From Rhytidiadelphus loreus (taxonomy: Eukaryota; Streptophyta; Bryopsida; Hypnales; Hylocomiaceae), in contig OX344764.1 in assembly GCA_947034895.1 (NCBI GenBank), positions 14,818,001 through 14,882,000 of the forward strand: a stretch of DNA of 64,000 bases. Reading direction: 5' to 3'. How positions within the stretch are numbered: position 1 is the first letter of the stretch; each line of letters opens with the position of its first letter. The notes under the pieces were generated by a model. It had not been told where the DNA came from. It saw only the letters and a list, made by a program, of their open reading frames with translations, and did no database searches. Below are positions 11,801 to 24,200 of the stretch, piece after piece. The position numbers were made by a program, and so were the translations under genes.

Positions 11801-12441
11801 CCGCAGGCACAGGTTAGTTGTTGACATGAAATCGTCTTTCTTATTCGCACTATACCAAGCGCAATTTCAAATTAACACTCTTGTGAATGTTTATTTGACA
11901 GGTTCCAGTATTCACGCATGCCAGGCTACGCGTCGTCATATTCTGGCATTTGAGGAGGATAAGGCTATCTTTGATGCCGTCATTGCTCCAATTTTACGAC
12001 CAACTGCTGTTAATCAGCCAGAACAAGACACCTCTATGGTAGCCTTAGGAGGTGATGAGGAGGAGGATATAGTAATCCAGAAAGTCCAGAAGACCAACCG
12101 ATTCAGTAAGTAAGTCATCCATTGAGCTCCTTTATTGATACAACATGTTTCCATGAACTTCCAGTGATCTAAAACATTGTTTACTGTTGTGCAGGCAAGG
12201 CTAGAAAGTGACTTCTAGAAGGCACGTACCTTTTTATGCGAATCCTGACTTCTTTCGGAGCCCACCGAAACCTTTTGTATTGCCTGTGTATGCTGAGGCT
12301 CTCTCCCGGGATTTCGTCGCCCTAAACCCACGGCCATCATCGAAGGCATGTTCGATAGATCCTCGCGCACTGCAGTTTGTAGATGATCATGCAATGGAGT
12401 CTGATTCTCATACATCTGATAGTGAGGGTAGCTCCATGTGA
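5878..12441 (+). CDS. ParB-like / DNA amino-methyltransferase-like fusion protein
   Basis: Exons with matching phases: 5878-5976, 7424-7495, 7712-7744, 8082-8758, 8873-9062, 9165-9359, 9446-9661, 9796-10031, 10261-10918, 11108-11458, 11539-11812, 11902-12105 and a last exon ending at 12441 (about 1,145 aa) or at 12211 (about 1,073 aa). The fourth exon encodes FFVCDGNHRRIAW, the ParB/sulfiredoxin-type D-G-x-H-R core. Exons 5-9 have no domain I know; exon 9 contains a long Lys/Glu coiled-coil-like basic tract (10540-10700). Exons 10-12 resemble a beta-class amino-methyltransferase: DLMIVDVPEG takes the place of motif IV (D-P-P-Y), then HEKGREF, then PGDVVVDCTAGTGS as motif I. The motif order IV then I fits N4/N6 DNA methylases. 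Motif IV is degenerate, so activity is doubtful. One splice donor (8759) is ATAACG instead of GT. ParB-methylase fusions are known from phages; which DNA or role this one has is unknown. Confidence 0.75.
6127..7913. repeat. Cluster of TCTCGGTACCGAGA palindromes in introns 1-3
   Basis: Perfect 14-bp copies start at 6506, 6688, 7031, 7159 and 7328. Copies with one central change (TCTCGGTGCCGAGA or its complement) start at 6127, 6915 and 7604. A half copy lies at 6646 and a degenerate one (TCTCAGTACAGAGA) at 7900. Most are followed by C. The sequences between them are not alike, so this is not an ordinary tandem array. All lie in introns 1-3 of the ParB/methyltransferase-like gene; I found no other cluster in the window. 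Confidence 0.85.
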
Positions 12442-15180
12442 GCTCTTTAGCTACTGAACTTTGCTTGTTCTTCCCACAGCATACTTTTGATTTGTGGTTG
12501 CTCGTTTTCCTAATTCACTTATATTTTCTGCTTACTTTGTATTACTTTGGCGCATCCTTCTCTATCTAAGTTCACATGCTCTAAAAGCAACCATTCATGT
12601 GATGATTTACTTTTTTTTTATGCTGGATTGGACTGAAATGCTTCTATATCAGTTTTCAGAGGAAGGCAAAAAAAGAACGAACCTATTATAGTCGGTTTTG
12701 TATTTTTCAAAGACTTTTTTAATTACTAATAAATTTTCAAAGATTCAAGTGAAAGCCACCAAGTTGCGAACATACGTCTCTCAAAATACGTCTACTTGCA
12801 ACTTGTAAAGAGATATGCCGAACTGGAAGACACTGAATTTTTCTTGTAGTAGAAAAAGTACCTTTTCCCAATTCATTCAAGTGCTACAGTGGTCCGTTTT
12901 AGGATCACACCATTTCTATTCTTCACCTCAAAATAGGAGCAATTTAAAGAAGATGGGCACTTTTAGAACATCCTACATTATTACTCTTGGTTGTCTTTTC
13001 TTTTGCCTACAAAACTATATCTGCATTTCTGGTAGGTACAAATATTTTTTGTTATTATATATAATGCATCTCTAGTAATTACAATTATTCCATTTTTTTG
13101 TATAGTAAATGTTTTTCTACATGGTACTTGGTCCTAAATGCCACTCAGACCCAAGAAGAGTCTATATAGGTCCTAGGCACGCTTTTTGGATCATTGAAGC
13201 GACCCCGCCTATTGGTTTGCTTGTTCTGTGGACGACATTTGTGCCCAAATTAGGATCTGCATGTCCATTGGATGAGCAACCTATCTCTTATCCGCTCCAA
13301 CCCAAACAAAGATGGTCCACTCGTTGAACTCCCAACGTGTCTAGCCCAGGGACGGTACTCTTTGTAATAAAGGAGAAGGGCTCCTCTACCGCAAACCATT
13401 CGATTCTTATGACGATGCGACAGGAGGTCTTGTTTCCATGGTCAATATGGTCGTCAGGGCGTGAATTTGAGGAGAGGTTGGTTTCCTTTGGTTGTGTCAT
13501 CATGGTCTGCACACAGGCAACGAATTTTTTCTTCCATCATTTCTCTAAGACCATCGTTCAGTGTTTCTAGCCCAAATATTTTGGCAGTCCATTTACTGCG
13601 GCTACATATACCACTCCCTTGTTCTTCCTTACGTGGATGAGATGCACCTAGAGTTCGGACAAGGTAGCGATGAACCAACTGTGCCACAAACATTGAACGA
13701 TTTTGTAAGTTCAATTTCCTTTTCTGTGTTCATGATATTCTTATAGTTGAGTACTTGTGTATAGTTGGATTTGATTTAATTTAGATTTGTAACTTCTATA
13801 GTTAAGGTCCAACAGGTCTGGGAGAGGTAGACATTCATCTTTTTCATAATCCAACATCCTCACACTGTCCATCCTTCCATATGCAACAACATTCAGATAT
13901 GTTGCTGAAAACGGATATTTACATTGCCCTATAGGACCACCCACTCCATGTCAATCATCATGCATTTTCTTCAGTCATGTTGTGTAATTCTCCACTACCG
14001 CTTTTGAAATATTGAACTGTTGTTCTACTTAATGACAACGCAAAGAGGGTCCAACTCAATATTGGAAGTAGATGAAAAAATATGACCTCCAAATTGCGTC
14101 TAAACATTATGATTAGGCAAGCACACAATTTTTTAGTTCAACGGTGTTAGTGGGGGTTTACACAATGGGGCGAAGGCAATGCATGGTGATTGACAAGAAG
14201 TCGGTGCGCTCATGGACACTGAATGAGTCTTCAATATCATCACCTTCCTTGGCACAGGGGTTTTCATCTCCATAGTGTTTCTGGTAAAAGCTAGGACCTG
14301 GACTTCTACAATCATTGAGTGTAGTTGGTCTTTTAATTTGGTCTACTACAGACGCTGCACTGATTATGCTTCAGTGGAACTCCATGTCATTTTTCGAAGT
14401 GGGTTCTTTGTAAAACCAAAGAATGCTCATTTGTTGGTAGTGTTTCTTGCTTATGAATAAAATAAACTTTTATCCTCTTTGACCGTTGAACGCACTTGTC
14501 TACAATATCTTGTAGTATCTTTTTGTATTGGATTATTTATATCTTTGTTTTCAAAAATGAGTCATTCACGCGTTTGTCATTCACTGCCAAATGCATTGAA
14601 GGGCAACAATTCTAAGTCCAATGGGCATGCCCCATCATCAGGTAGACTTTCAAGGGAAAAATTCTTATTTTCAGACCTTGCTCAACAGGGCCAGTAGCCT
14701 AAAACTATTCTTAGAGTGAGATTGGTACACTACACATGTTTGTTTTACCATTTGGACTTAGCATGATGTAAGTTACAAACTCAATTCAAATATCAAAAGT
14801 AAAAGAGGAGTTTTTCAAACCAGCCTGAAGGTGCCTAAGCTGGCAAAAAAGTGTAGGGTAGCATAACTTTTGATTGCTTAAACCAATCACAAAATTAATG
14901 AAATTTCCAATAAAAAGGTACATATCTAGACCCTGTGTCAATATTTCGTGAACATAATCCCAAAATTTGCTTCATTGGAACCTTGACTAGATTTTTAATT
15001 GTTCGTTCAATGGACAATTGTCCATTAGGAATTAATGAAAAGAGCCTATACCCAAATACGGTGCCCATTTCTGGTGGTATGCGCCGTTTTTCTAATTTTC
15101 ACTGCATACGTTTTCTCTTCTTTAGCATTCTACAGTTTATTAAATCTAAGATTGAAAACTGTTTTTTATCATCCAATCTT
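12442..15180. other. Gene-free spacer
   Basis: Only short open frames occur on either strand. None has a domain, a codon pattern or splice context that supports a gene. Frames around 13100-13720 look like decayed coding sequence but I cannot assign them. Confidence 0.45.
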
Positions 15181-15330
15181 TTCATCCAATTATTCATCCA
15201 TTTTTTCCATCCATTTTTTTCATCCACTTTGTTCATCCAATTTATTCATCCATTTTATTCATCCAATTTGTTCATCCATTTTGTTCATCCGATTTGTTCA
15301 TCCCATTCGATCCATTTCATTGAACTACTT
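15181..15330. repeat. TTCATCCATTTTG minisatellite
   Basis: About eleven degenerate copies of a 12-13-bp unit close to TTCATCCATTTTG. The 182- and 137-codon plus-strand frames over this tract are translations of the repeat, not genes. Confidence 0.8.
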
Positions 15331-16831
15331 CCATCCACTGTCTCGTAATTGTCTTTACATTTTTTTACTAAACTTTCATCCTTTATTTCCTAAAACTCTC
15401 ATGAACTTTGACCATAAATTCATCCATTTTCTCTTAAATTTACGTCAATTTCTTCATACTTTTCTTCCAAATTCTTCAATAAATTTCCCATATTCCCGCT
15501 CACCGCTCACCGATCCCCGCTCCACACTCGCATACAAGAATTGGAAAATATTGTCAAAATTGCCAAAAATCATCACTCTTTAAAAAAAGATTATTGATTA
15601 GATTTCATTTATTTTTTAGAATTTATAATTGTAGGATCTTATTCTTGACTAGTATTAGGGACACACATAAAAAATTTGGGGTTTGAGGATAAATATGTGT
15701 GAAAACAAAGTTGGCAAAGTAGAGCAAAATGTCTTCTTCAAGATTTCCTAAAATTTTGACAATGTAATCCATATCATAGATTCCCTTTGCAATGAAGATT
15801 TAGGGACATCAAATTTAAATAGGATCTCAAATTAGGAAGAAACATGCAAATTTTCAAAGCAAAATGATGTTGCCCTCCTCCTATCCAAGTCCCCCCCCCC
15901 CCAATAATGCATAACTTATTTTCAACATAGAAATTATTTTCTTCAAAAGTTTGTTCATTTTCTTAATCTCACTAAAAAAAATGAAGAAAAAAAATCCAAA
16001 ATCTCATACTTCATTTTAGTGCTACCCAAATATCTCAAAATCCATTTAAACTTGCAAGAAGATTTAGGGATTAAATATGCAATCAAAAAAAACATTAGAA
16101 AAAAGTTTTGTTCTTTGCAATAGAAATAGTAGTTTTGAGTGTTCATTGATGAGAAAAAGGCCTTGGTCCTTCAAGAATCAAGTGATGTGAAGCATGCCAA
16201 CTTATAATTGGACTATCTCTTTATGGAATGAAGTTCTCTTCATTTATTTCAAATAATTTATAAAATGTTTCACCATCAAAATAGAATGATAGATTTTATC
16301 TAAATAATAAGCTATCTTCAGTAGATAAGTTTGCCTTTGATAAGGAAAGATGTCTATATGAAAGTATCACTTATTACTATAGATGTATCCTAAAGTGTGC
16401 CTTAGTAAATCTAAAAAATAAACAGATATTTATTATGTATAGAATATTCAAAGTAGGGCATCAAATTTAGGTCATGGATTTGAAATCTATAATAGCACTT
16501 TGTCCTGTTATAACATTGGCATACAATATTCAAACATCATTCTTGAATTTCAACTTAGTTTAGCCACATTTTACAAATATGTGATATAATATCAAACTTC
16601 ATGAATACAAAATTGTAGTTGTCGAAGGTTATATGTAATGATCAAAACTTCAAAATTCAAGCTTCTTGCTTTGGTACAATCCTTTTAGCCTTTGATAAGT
16701 AATTCATGACATTTGAAGTCATTGTAAGTTTCATTTATCCTTTAACTATACTAAATTTATGGCAATTCAAACCTTGTAAATATGTACTCATCCAATTAAA
16801 GACCTAGTGCCATATTAATTTAACCTTGGAA
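15331..16831. other. Gene-free AT-rich spacer
   Basis: AT-rich sequence with no supportable exon. A homopolymer of 12 C lies at about 15891-15902. Confidence 0.5.
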
Positions 16832-17010
16832 CACTATAAGAGAAAGGGGTGTTTTAAGTATAGTCCTAGAGATAAGATATTAAGTAATGACCTTTATGTT
16901 GACCTTTATGTAGTTTTTTAATAAAATTTTACATAAAGATCATTACTTAATATCTTATCTCTAGGACTATACTTAAAAACACACTTAAAACACCCTTTTC
17001 TCTTGTAGTG
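16832..17010. mobile_element. 179-bp CACTA-type foldback MITE
   Basis: The element begins CACTATAAGAGAAAG and ends CTTTTCTCTTGTAGTG. Arms of about 70 bp are nearly perfect inverted repeats, and the whole element folds back on itself. It is flanked by a 3-bp direct repeat GAA (16829-16831 and 17011-17013). CACTA termini with 3-bp target duplications are the hallmark of En/Spm-type elements. There is no coding capacity. Confidence 0.88.
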
Positions 17011-18207
17011 GAAGGATGCCAAGGACATTTTGTATCCTTTGAATGGTCAACAAAGTTTTGTACATATTGAAGAATGGATGATTTTCATTCAATTTTTTGC
17101 AAGCAATTTTATTGATGCAATAGATACATCATTGAATTAAGTTCAAGACGTTTTGGTTGATTTTAAATTTTGCATGAGGTAGTTTATAAGAAAAATGGTA
17201 CACTATCCAATTTTTTATTTATTTTTTAATTTGAGATTTTTTCCCTTAAAACTTGATTTTGACATTTAAAGCAATATGGAGTGACATGGATATTTTCTTT
17301 CAACCACAATACTCTACACTACAATGTACTTCTATCCTGAAAATTTTAGTTTTTTGAATGTGATTTGTATTTGATATGAATTTTCTTCATTTATTCTTCA
17401 AAAATTCATAGTTATTTGAAGTTTCACAAAGAAGTTATAATTTTCTAACAAATATTAGACATGTGATTTCATCGTTGAAAAGGAAAGCCAAAAAATTTCA
17501 GTCATAAATAGAGAAGAAATGGAGGATATAGAATGACAAATACATTTCATTAGTAATTGCCAATCCTTGTTTTAAAAAAACACTTATGAAAGTCTCTCTA
17601 AGAATCTCTACTAGCCACATATTCTTAGTCACCTAGCACATCAATCAATAAGCAAATCCAAAGTTTTCCACAGGTTGTGCATATAGGAAACCAAGAACCT
17701 TTGGGTGAAATGACTCCATAATGTCAATGCAAGAGAATTTCTCCATTATGGCATGTTTTGATTGGTTAAGGAGAGGCGAATTAAGAGTAATAATACTCAC
17801 TACTTGCCTTGTGCAAATTAAGATTGATAGTGCTCACTACTTCCCTTGTGCAAATTTTCAACAAGGGAGATATGAAGTAGAAATTTCATTGGTTTAGCAA
17901 TGAGAGAAATCTCTACTACTACCAACTAGTATTAATTTAGTGAGTGCGAATTCATAATCTAAACACACAAGACTTTCACCATTGTGGCATGTTTTGATTG
18001 GTTAAGAAATCAAAGAAATCAAACGGCTCAACTCTCCTACATTGACACTATATCCAATAATTGCAAAATAGGCCAAGTCATCAAAAATAATCGTAGGTTA
18101 GTACTAACCTCACCGCCCAAGGCTCGATAGGTCCCTAACTGGCAATTATTCTTGATAGCTTGGCCTTGCTTTGCAATTACCTAGTCCAGAATTTCTTCTA
18201 ATACTCA
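17011..18207. other. Gene-free AT-rich spacer downstream of the VEF gene
   Basis: I searched the minus strand here for VEFS-box exons (the H-M-W-N-S-F type motif expected at the end of EMF2 proteins) and saw none. A direct repeat close to GGCATGTTTTGATTGGTTAAG occurs near 17750 and 17983. Confidence 0.5.
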
Positions 18208-21200
18208 TTAGCCCTTTGGACGAATTCTCATCAGACCTGATCGCAAATATGAAGCAGTCTCCAGTGGCGTCTTATCAGTTTCATGAGGTTGGATCTCGTC
18301 ATGAAAAGTGGCTCCCACTTTTCTCCTCTTCCCAGGTGATTGACCTTTAGCGTTTCTGTAAACAGAAACGGAACCCCTCTTCCTCTCGACCCCCTTCACA
18401 GCCCGTTTTTTGGAGCAACGTAGCTTCTCAAGAACCGTCACTGGAGGACCGGTATAACCACTTTTCTCACAAATCTCCTGACACTGAGAAACAACAGTCT
18501 TTTTGCATGGTCTGTGCGACCTGTAAACAAAACGGGATAATTTTTATGATTTAAATCTGGGACAGTAAGAGTACGAGTAATACTACAGTAGAGTATTACG
18601 GTGTGTCAGTCAGTAGATTATAATCTGGGACAGTAAGAGCAGGACACTCTATGATTGAATACACAGTAGGCTTAACCAAATTCCATCTTGACCAAATATC
18701 CGTTCAGTGACAGTCCAAATGTTAAAGTGAAGGATCTCACCCAAATATCCAGAGTTTTGTTTTCAAATCTGGCTTTGATTCTTGAAGAATTTCCCCCTGT
18801 AGCAAAGAGCACATTTGCTACGTAAGTTAAGAGAATGCTAAAATCGGTGGGCACCTGATACCGTCTCCTGTACTGACCATTACGAGGATTACGACTAGAA
18901 ACTCATCTATCTATATATACTCTTGGTTGGACTTAATTATTAGCAAATGGCGTAAGCATGACTTGGTTAAATCAATGTCTACGGGCATTGATCTTTGAAT
19001 GGAAATGGGATATTCTACTGTCACTTATATTAATCTGCAACCTCCCACATTGAAATTGCATAAGAAAATCATTATTAGTTGTCCAGGAATACATTCGATC
19101 TCTTTGGTTTGACTTTTGTACCGATCTCTTCACACTCGCCAAAATCAGACTCCTGCTTATGTTAAAATGTTGAAACTGACGCAAATAGTATTCTCTACCT
19201 AGCTAATGCTGACCAACAGACAACCAAGCACGTGCAGTTCTCAACTAAAGACGCAGAGAAAAACAAATTCAAACCCAAGTTGGAAACCTCACTGAGGTAG
19301 ATTAGTATTGTTTCACATTTTGGAATATTTCGCATATTGTTGCTGCACATTTCACCACAGTTGAAAGAAGAAAATTTGTGATGGCATGTTGATACAGTCG
19401 CTACTTTCTCTTACCAGGTTCACCCACCAGTGTAAGATTTGAGGACTAGAGCCTAACCTCAGGGTCCAACAATTCCGTCCGACAGGTAACATTCACAACT
19501 GGTGCATCTGCATTCAGCTAGTCAAAGAAAGAACAGAACTGTTTAGGCTATAATTGTTAAGCTTGCAAGAAGAAAATGTAGAGCAGCACAAACAAATGAC
19601 TTAATATTCACCAGCAAACAGGTCCTTACTGAGTGCTTACAAGATATTCGAAGTTGAATAAATCGTGTGTACAACTCAAGTGACATTGTAGGCACTGCAA
19701 AATCAAACAAAGGATGTGAGACATATTTGACAAGAAAGATGAAAAGGAGGGAGTAATAAAAAATTGCACTAGATTTGAATCAAAACATGTGGCATGAGTG
19801 AAATTCCCCATAAATGGTTGTCTGACATCCTCAGAGGTTTCACTTTTTGGTTTTCCAGGAAGGAGAGGTTATATGGCATAACCTAGTCACTTCTTGTGCA
19901 CTTCTGATCAACCAAAAAGTGAGATCTCAATGCCCATAATTGCATGCATGCCACCCAGTTATGTCCAATAACCGTCTCAAGCCTCTTAGCTCTTGACAAG
20001 TTGTCTATTTTATAGTGGTCCTCATTGATAGACATGACAGAATACGAAGACTATTGTATAAGCACATAACAGTGCAGAGAGCATTTGTAAAATAAAATGA
20101 GTATCAAATATAACCTTAAAGGTGTGACATTGCGTAAGGCAAAATGGACAGGAGTACCTCTCCATCACTGTAATCATACCGTTTACATATATGTCAGAGA
20201 ACACCTGAAACTACAAATATGTCCAGCTCAATATATCTGAAAATATTTTGCACGTACTGATTCTTCTCATACAAACTACGGCATCCAAATATATTTCTTA
20301 GACCTATTCTGGACACAATAAACAATATCTTGTCTATGATGATTGTGTCCACTTTGGATCATATAGGGCACTTAAGGGATGAACAATCGGTCACCTTCTA
20401 TCTTCTCACAGCGATTGAAGTAGTAAAGGAAGTGGAATTCCACGCGGCCTCTGTAATTCCTGGTTATAAATCACCCAACTTCTTGTAAGTCAAATCTTTG
20501 AGCCATTGAATGCTAGACAAATAAACAAATAGTGGTTAGTAGGCAGAATCGAATCATTCATAAAGAAGGCATACCCAATACCATACCTAAAACGAACTTT
20601 ATGTACCAATATCAAACATCTAGGGACCTTGAAGGTATGGCTGTGGTACATGTGTTGGTATTAGGTTCAAAGTTAAATTGGGATATTCCTATTTTAACTA
20701 TATTTGCTGAAAAATAGTTGGGCAATAAGAAATTGCACAATACACTAGTTAGCAATATGAGTACCTAGATGACTGAGATGAACTAAGTTCCTCAGATGTT
20801 CCATTCAAAATAGGTTCATTTAGAATGTTCAACCCTATTTCTTCAGCACAAATACGCCCTTGCAGCCTCATCTATAGCACCATCCAGATTGATTCACACA
20901 ATTTTCAAAACTTGTTGCAGATCTAAAGAGAGTTCAGATCATGGACATTTTCTGTTAAATTGATTATTTTATCATTCATTCAACATGCAAAAGTGGAGTA
21001 CCTCACTTCTCCTAAGGGAAGTTAGTGCCTCTCCGAGTAACGGCCTCACTCGGATCGTGAGCCCAAGCGCTTTGTCAAAATGCTGCAAGTTCCATAGAGC
21101 TGAAATAATGAGAAACAGGTCTTGCATGATTCATGTTTCAACTAAATTTTAAGTCCAGTGACTTTCTTATACACTCGATACTTATGTCACTAACTTCACA

Positions 21201-24200
21201 TATGGTTTCCCATTATAGTAATATAAAGACATGCATATATAAGAAGAATACGAAAACATAGAGCAACAAACCTAATCATTAGTAACAGCTTGTACCTGCA
21301 ACTTGCCCGGCCAAAAGTCCAGAGTACAAACAGCATGAAAACAGGGACTATGAATTCCTGATGGTGATGTATCCCAGTTTGCATTCCATAACCACTGCGT
21401 GCAAAGCGTTGTTATACTCAGCTTGCTCCACAGCACATTCCCAGAGCAGCTTGCTGAACACAAAGACAATAAACATGAGTACAAAACGTCTCATAATCAG
21501 GCGTTGTTGTGATAAAGACGCAGACAGGAAAACGCCAAGAAGACAACCAAGGTAGAGGATACTAAAATCGTTATAAACCTGATCCTGTCTACAAAAGTGA
21601 TCCAGGTTATCCTCTATTCATACATTTGGTTGGACTCATTAGCAAGTGGCCTGAGCGCAACTTGACTAAATGCCTATTGCCACAGATCTCTGAATCGAAA
21701 TGGTTTCCTACTGTCACTTATAAAGGTCTACAGACGCTCACATTGAAATTGCATAAGAAATTCATTCATGGTCATAACAATTTGATCTCAAAGGATTTGG
21801 CTCATATACCCAATGATCTCTCCTGAGTTCAATACATTTGCCAAAAATTAGACTCCTAAGTATGCTAAAACGCTTAAAGAGTGGCAAATAGTATCTCACC
21901 TAGATCTCGTATTTGCTGTCTGGCTGTATCAAACACATCTCGTGGATCAACTATACACATGTTGCGAACAAGTCATTTAGTATTAGTTATAAGCGATTTA
22001 TCTTAAATGCACAAGAAGCTGCTCCAGCTTGGTCTTACTATTGTCATTGCTATTTTGGACTGAAATCTTAATTATCCTAAAGACATATATCAGTGGTCAG
22101 ACAAGCTATTATTCGTTGCTAACAAAACATTATTGAGTAGTAGTGGCATGGAACCTCTTGAGAATGGAGCCATCAAAGAGTTATTAGAACAAATTCATGC
22201 CAAACAAGAGCAAATCAAGCAAAATTAATCTCTGGCCTACTCTCACATGTGAAGGCAATGATTCATTGACTTGAGATGCTCACTTGATCAATTTAAGTTG
22301 AACTTTGCAAAACAATGTGCTTAGATTTATAGTTTCTCAACAAGGATTCTCTAGAATGTTATGAAGGTTTTTAAGTCGATGCATACTGTACAAACATGGT
22401 ATTCTGTTTGTGGAAAAAGTTTCTGAATAAATTTCAGAAAAAGTGGAAAATAGACTGGCCGGAAATATTCAAAGGCAGTACAAGCAGTTGCGAGAAATAA
22501 TACTAGAATTTGATGTATAGATGTCATGCCGTGAGATGACATACCAAAAGCAAAAAACAAAATGAGGTGTCTGTTTTGGGCATGCACAAGAAGTTTTGCG
22601 AGCGGTGGTAATAGGAAGGTCACTTGAGAGCTAAGAGCACCAGCATCCCTCAGAGGCACCCTTGCCACCTTGTAGACCTTGCTTAGAGGAAAAACCTGAG
22701 TTGAAGCAACAAGGTCATTAGAAATTGTGGGGTCTTAAAAAATGGAATAGCAAAGGCCGTGCTTCTTGAGACTTCCGTGATGTAGCCTATCTCTTGACAA
22801 TTTTCTAAAAGCAGAAATCAATTAGGTGTCAAATACAACATATGGTAGAGGATACTAAACCCTTAAGGACGTCATTCCGTCCTTTATCCTAACGCCTATT
22901 ACGTATTCCAACGACAGCTCATTTGTTCATGCACTTGGTTGGACTTATTTGCAAGTGGCGTGATCATGACTTGGGTAAATGTCAAAAATCTGATCTTTAA
23001 ATGGAAATGGGGTTCTCAACTGTCACTTGCAGTGGTCCAGAACGTCCCACTTCGAAATTACATGAGAAATTCATAGTTAATGACCAAAAAAATTGACCTG
23101 AATAGATTTGACTCTTGCATCCAATTATCTCTTCACAGTTCTACACATCTACACTCTTGCATATGTTCAAATAAAGTGACGCAAATAGTATCCTTTGCTT
23201 TAAGTAGAGTGGAATCAGTGGCCGTAACAGAGTTCCCTCACAAGTAACATTGTCAATGTAAGACATCCAATTGAGTTCACAGTATTACCCCTTGTGGAGA
23301 CAAAGGCTGGTTAGTCACCATCACAAATATTGGTAGAAAAGGATTTGATGGTGCAGTGCTTGAACCAAGGTCGATATAATCTCTGCAACTTTTCCATTGC
23401 AAAACAGGTGGCATGTTGACAAGTCCCTGAACCTGGAGCGCTACTTTCAGGCTGTGAAGAAACACAATATCAGTACACCATCAAAGAAATCTTATGTGAA
23501 TGTCATAAGATTCCAAAAAGAGAAAATAAGTTTAGTAAATTCGTAATCAACTGAAATCCAATTATAAAAGGCTTATAGATGAACTCCAAGTGATCAGAAT
23601 TCAGTAAAATTCAAAACCAGTCTCTCTCACAGCGACACTCACCGTTTCTGTCGCAAAGCATGAATCCTGTAATTGAGACATCTTTGAAGGAAGACTGGCT
23701 GCGCACACACATTTAGACAGAATTTAAACGTAGTCTTTCACTTGACTGACACTTGGAATCAGCTGAATTCTAACTACTTGCCATGGTCCATCGCCACCAA
23801 TTCTTTGAGATGGTGACAGTTGAACTATAAGTTGTGATGGTCAACATTTCAACTATTTGTTGAAATGTTATGTGTTGATCTGAACATCAATGGTTCAACT
23901 TTATAGTAATTTTTAGGTGGTGACGATGGGGCCAATGTTAACACCAACTTTTGGTTTCTCCTCAATTGACCTAAGGGGGGTGAAGATCCACTAAGTACAT
24001 ATTTGTCTCCAGACCATAATCTTACCTGAAAATATGCCAAAAATTTCCTACAATGAATTCCAAGAAATCTGATGTAAACCTAATTAGAGAGAACCACAAG
24101 AAATATTGCCTGGCACCTTAGAATAGTTGAACGCAAAGGTCATGAGATATCACCGTACTTGATGTTTGAACCTGTCCCGAAGAGTATTGTACAGCTCCAC

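Noticed and set aside
15035..15583. 182-codon plus-strand frame rich in Phe, Ile, His, Pro and Ser
   Set aside because: It is the translation of the TTCATCCATTTTG minisatellite.
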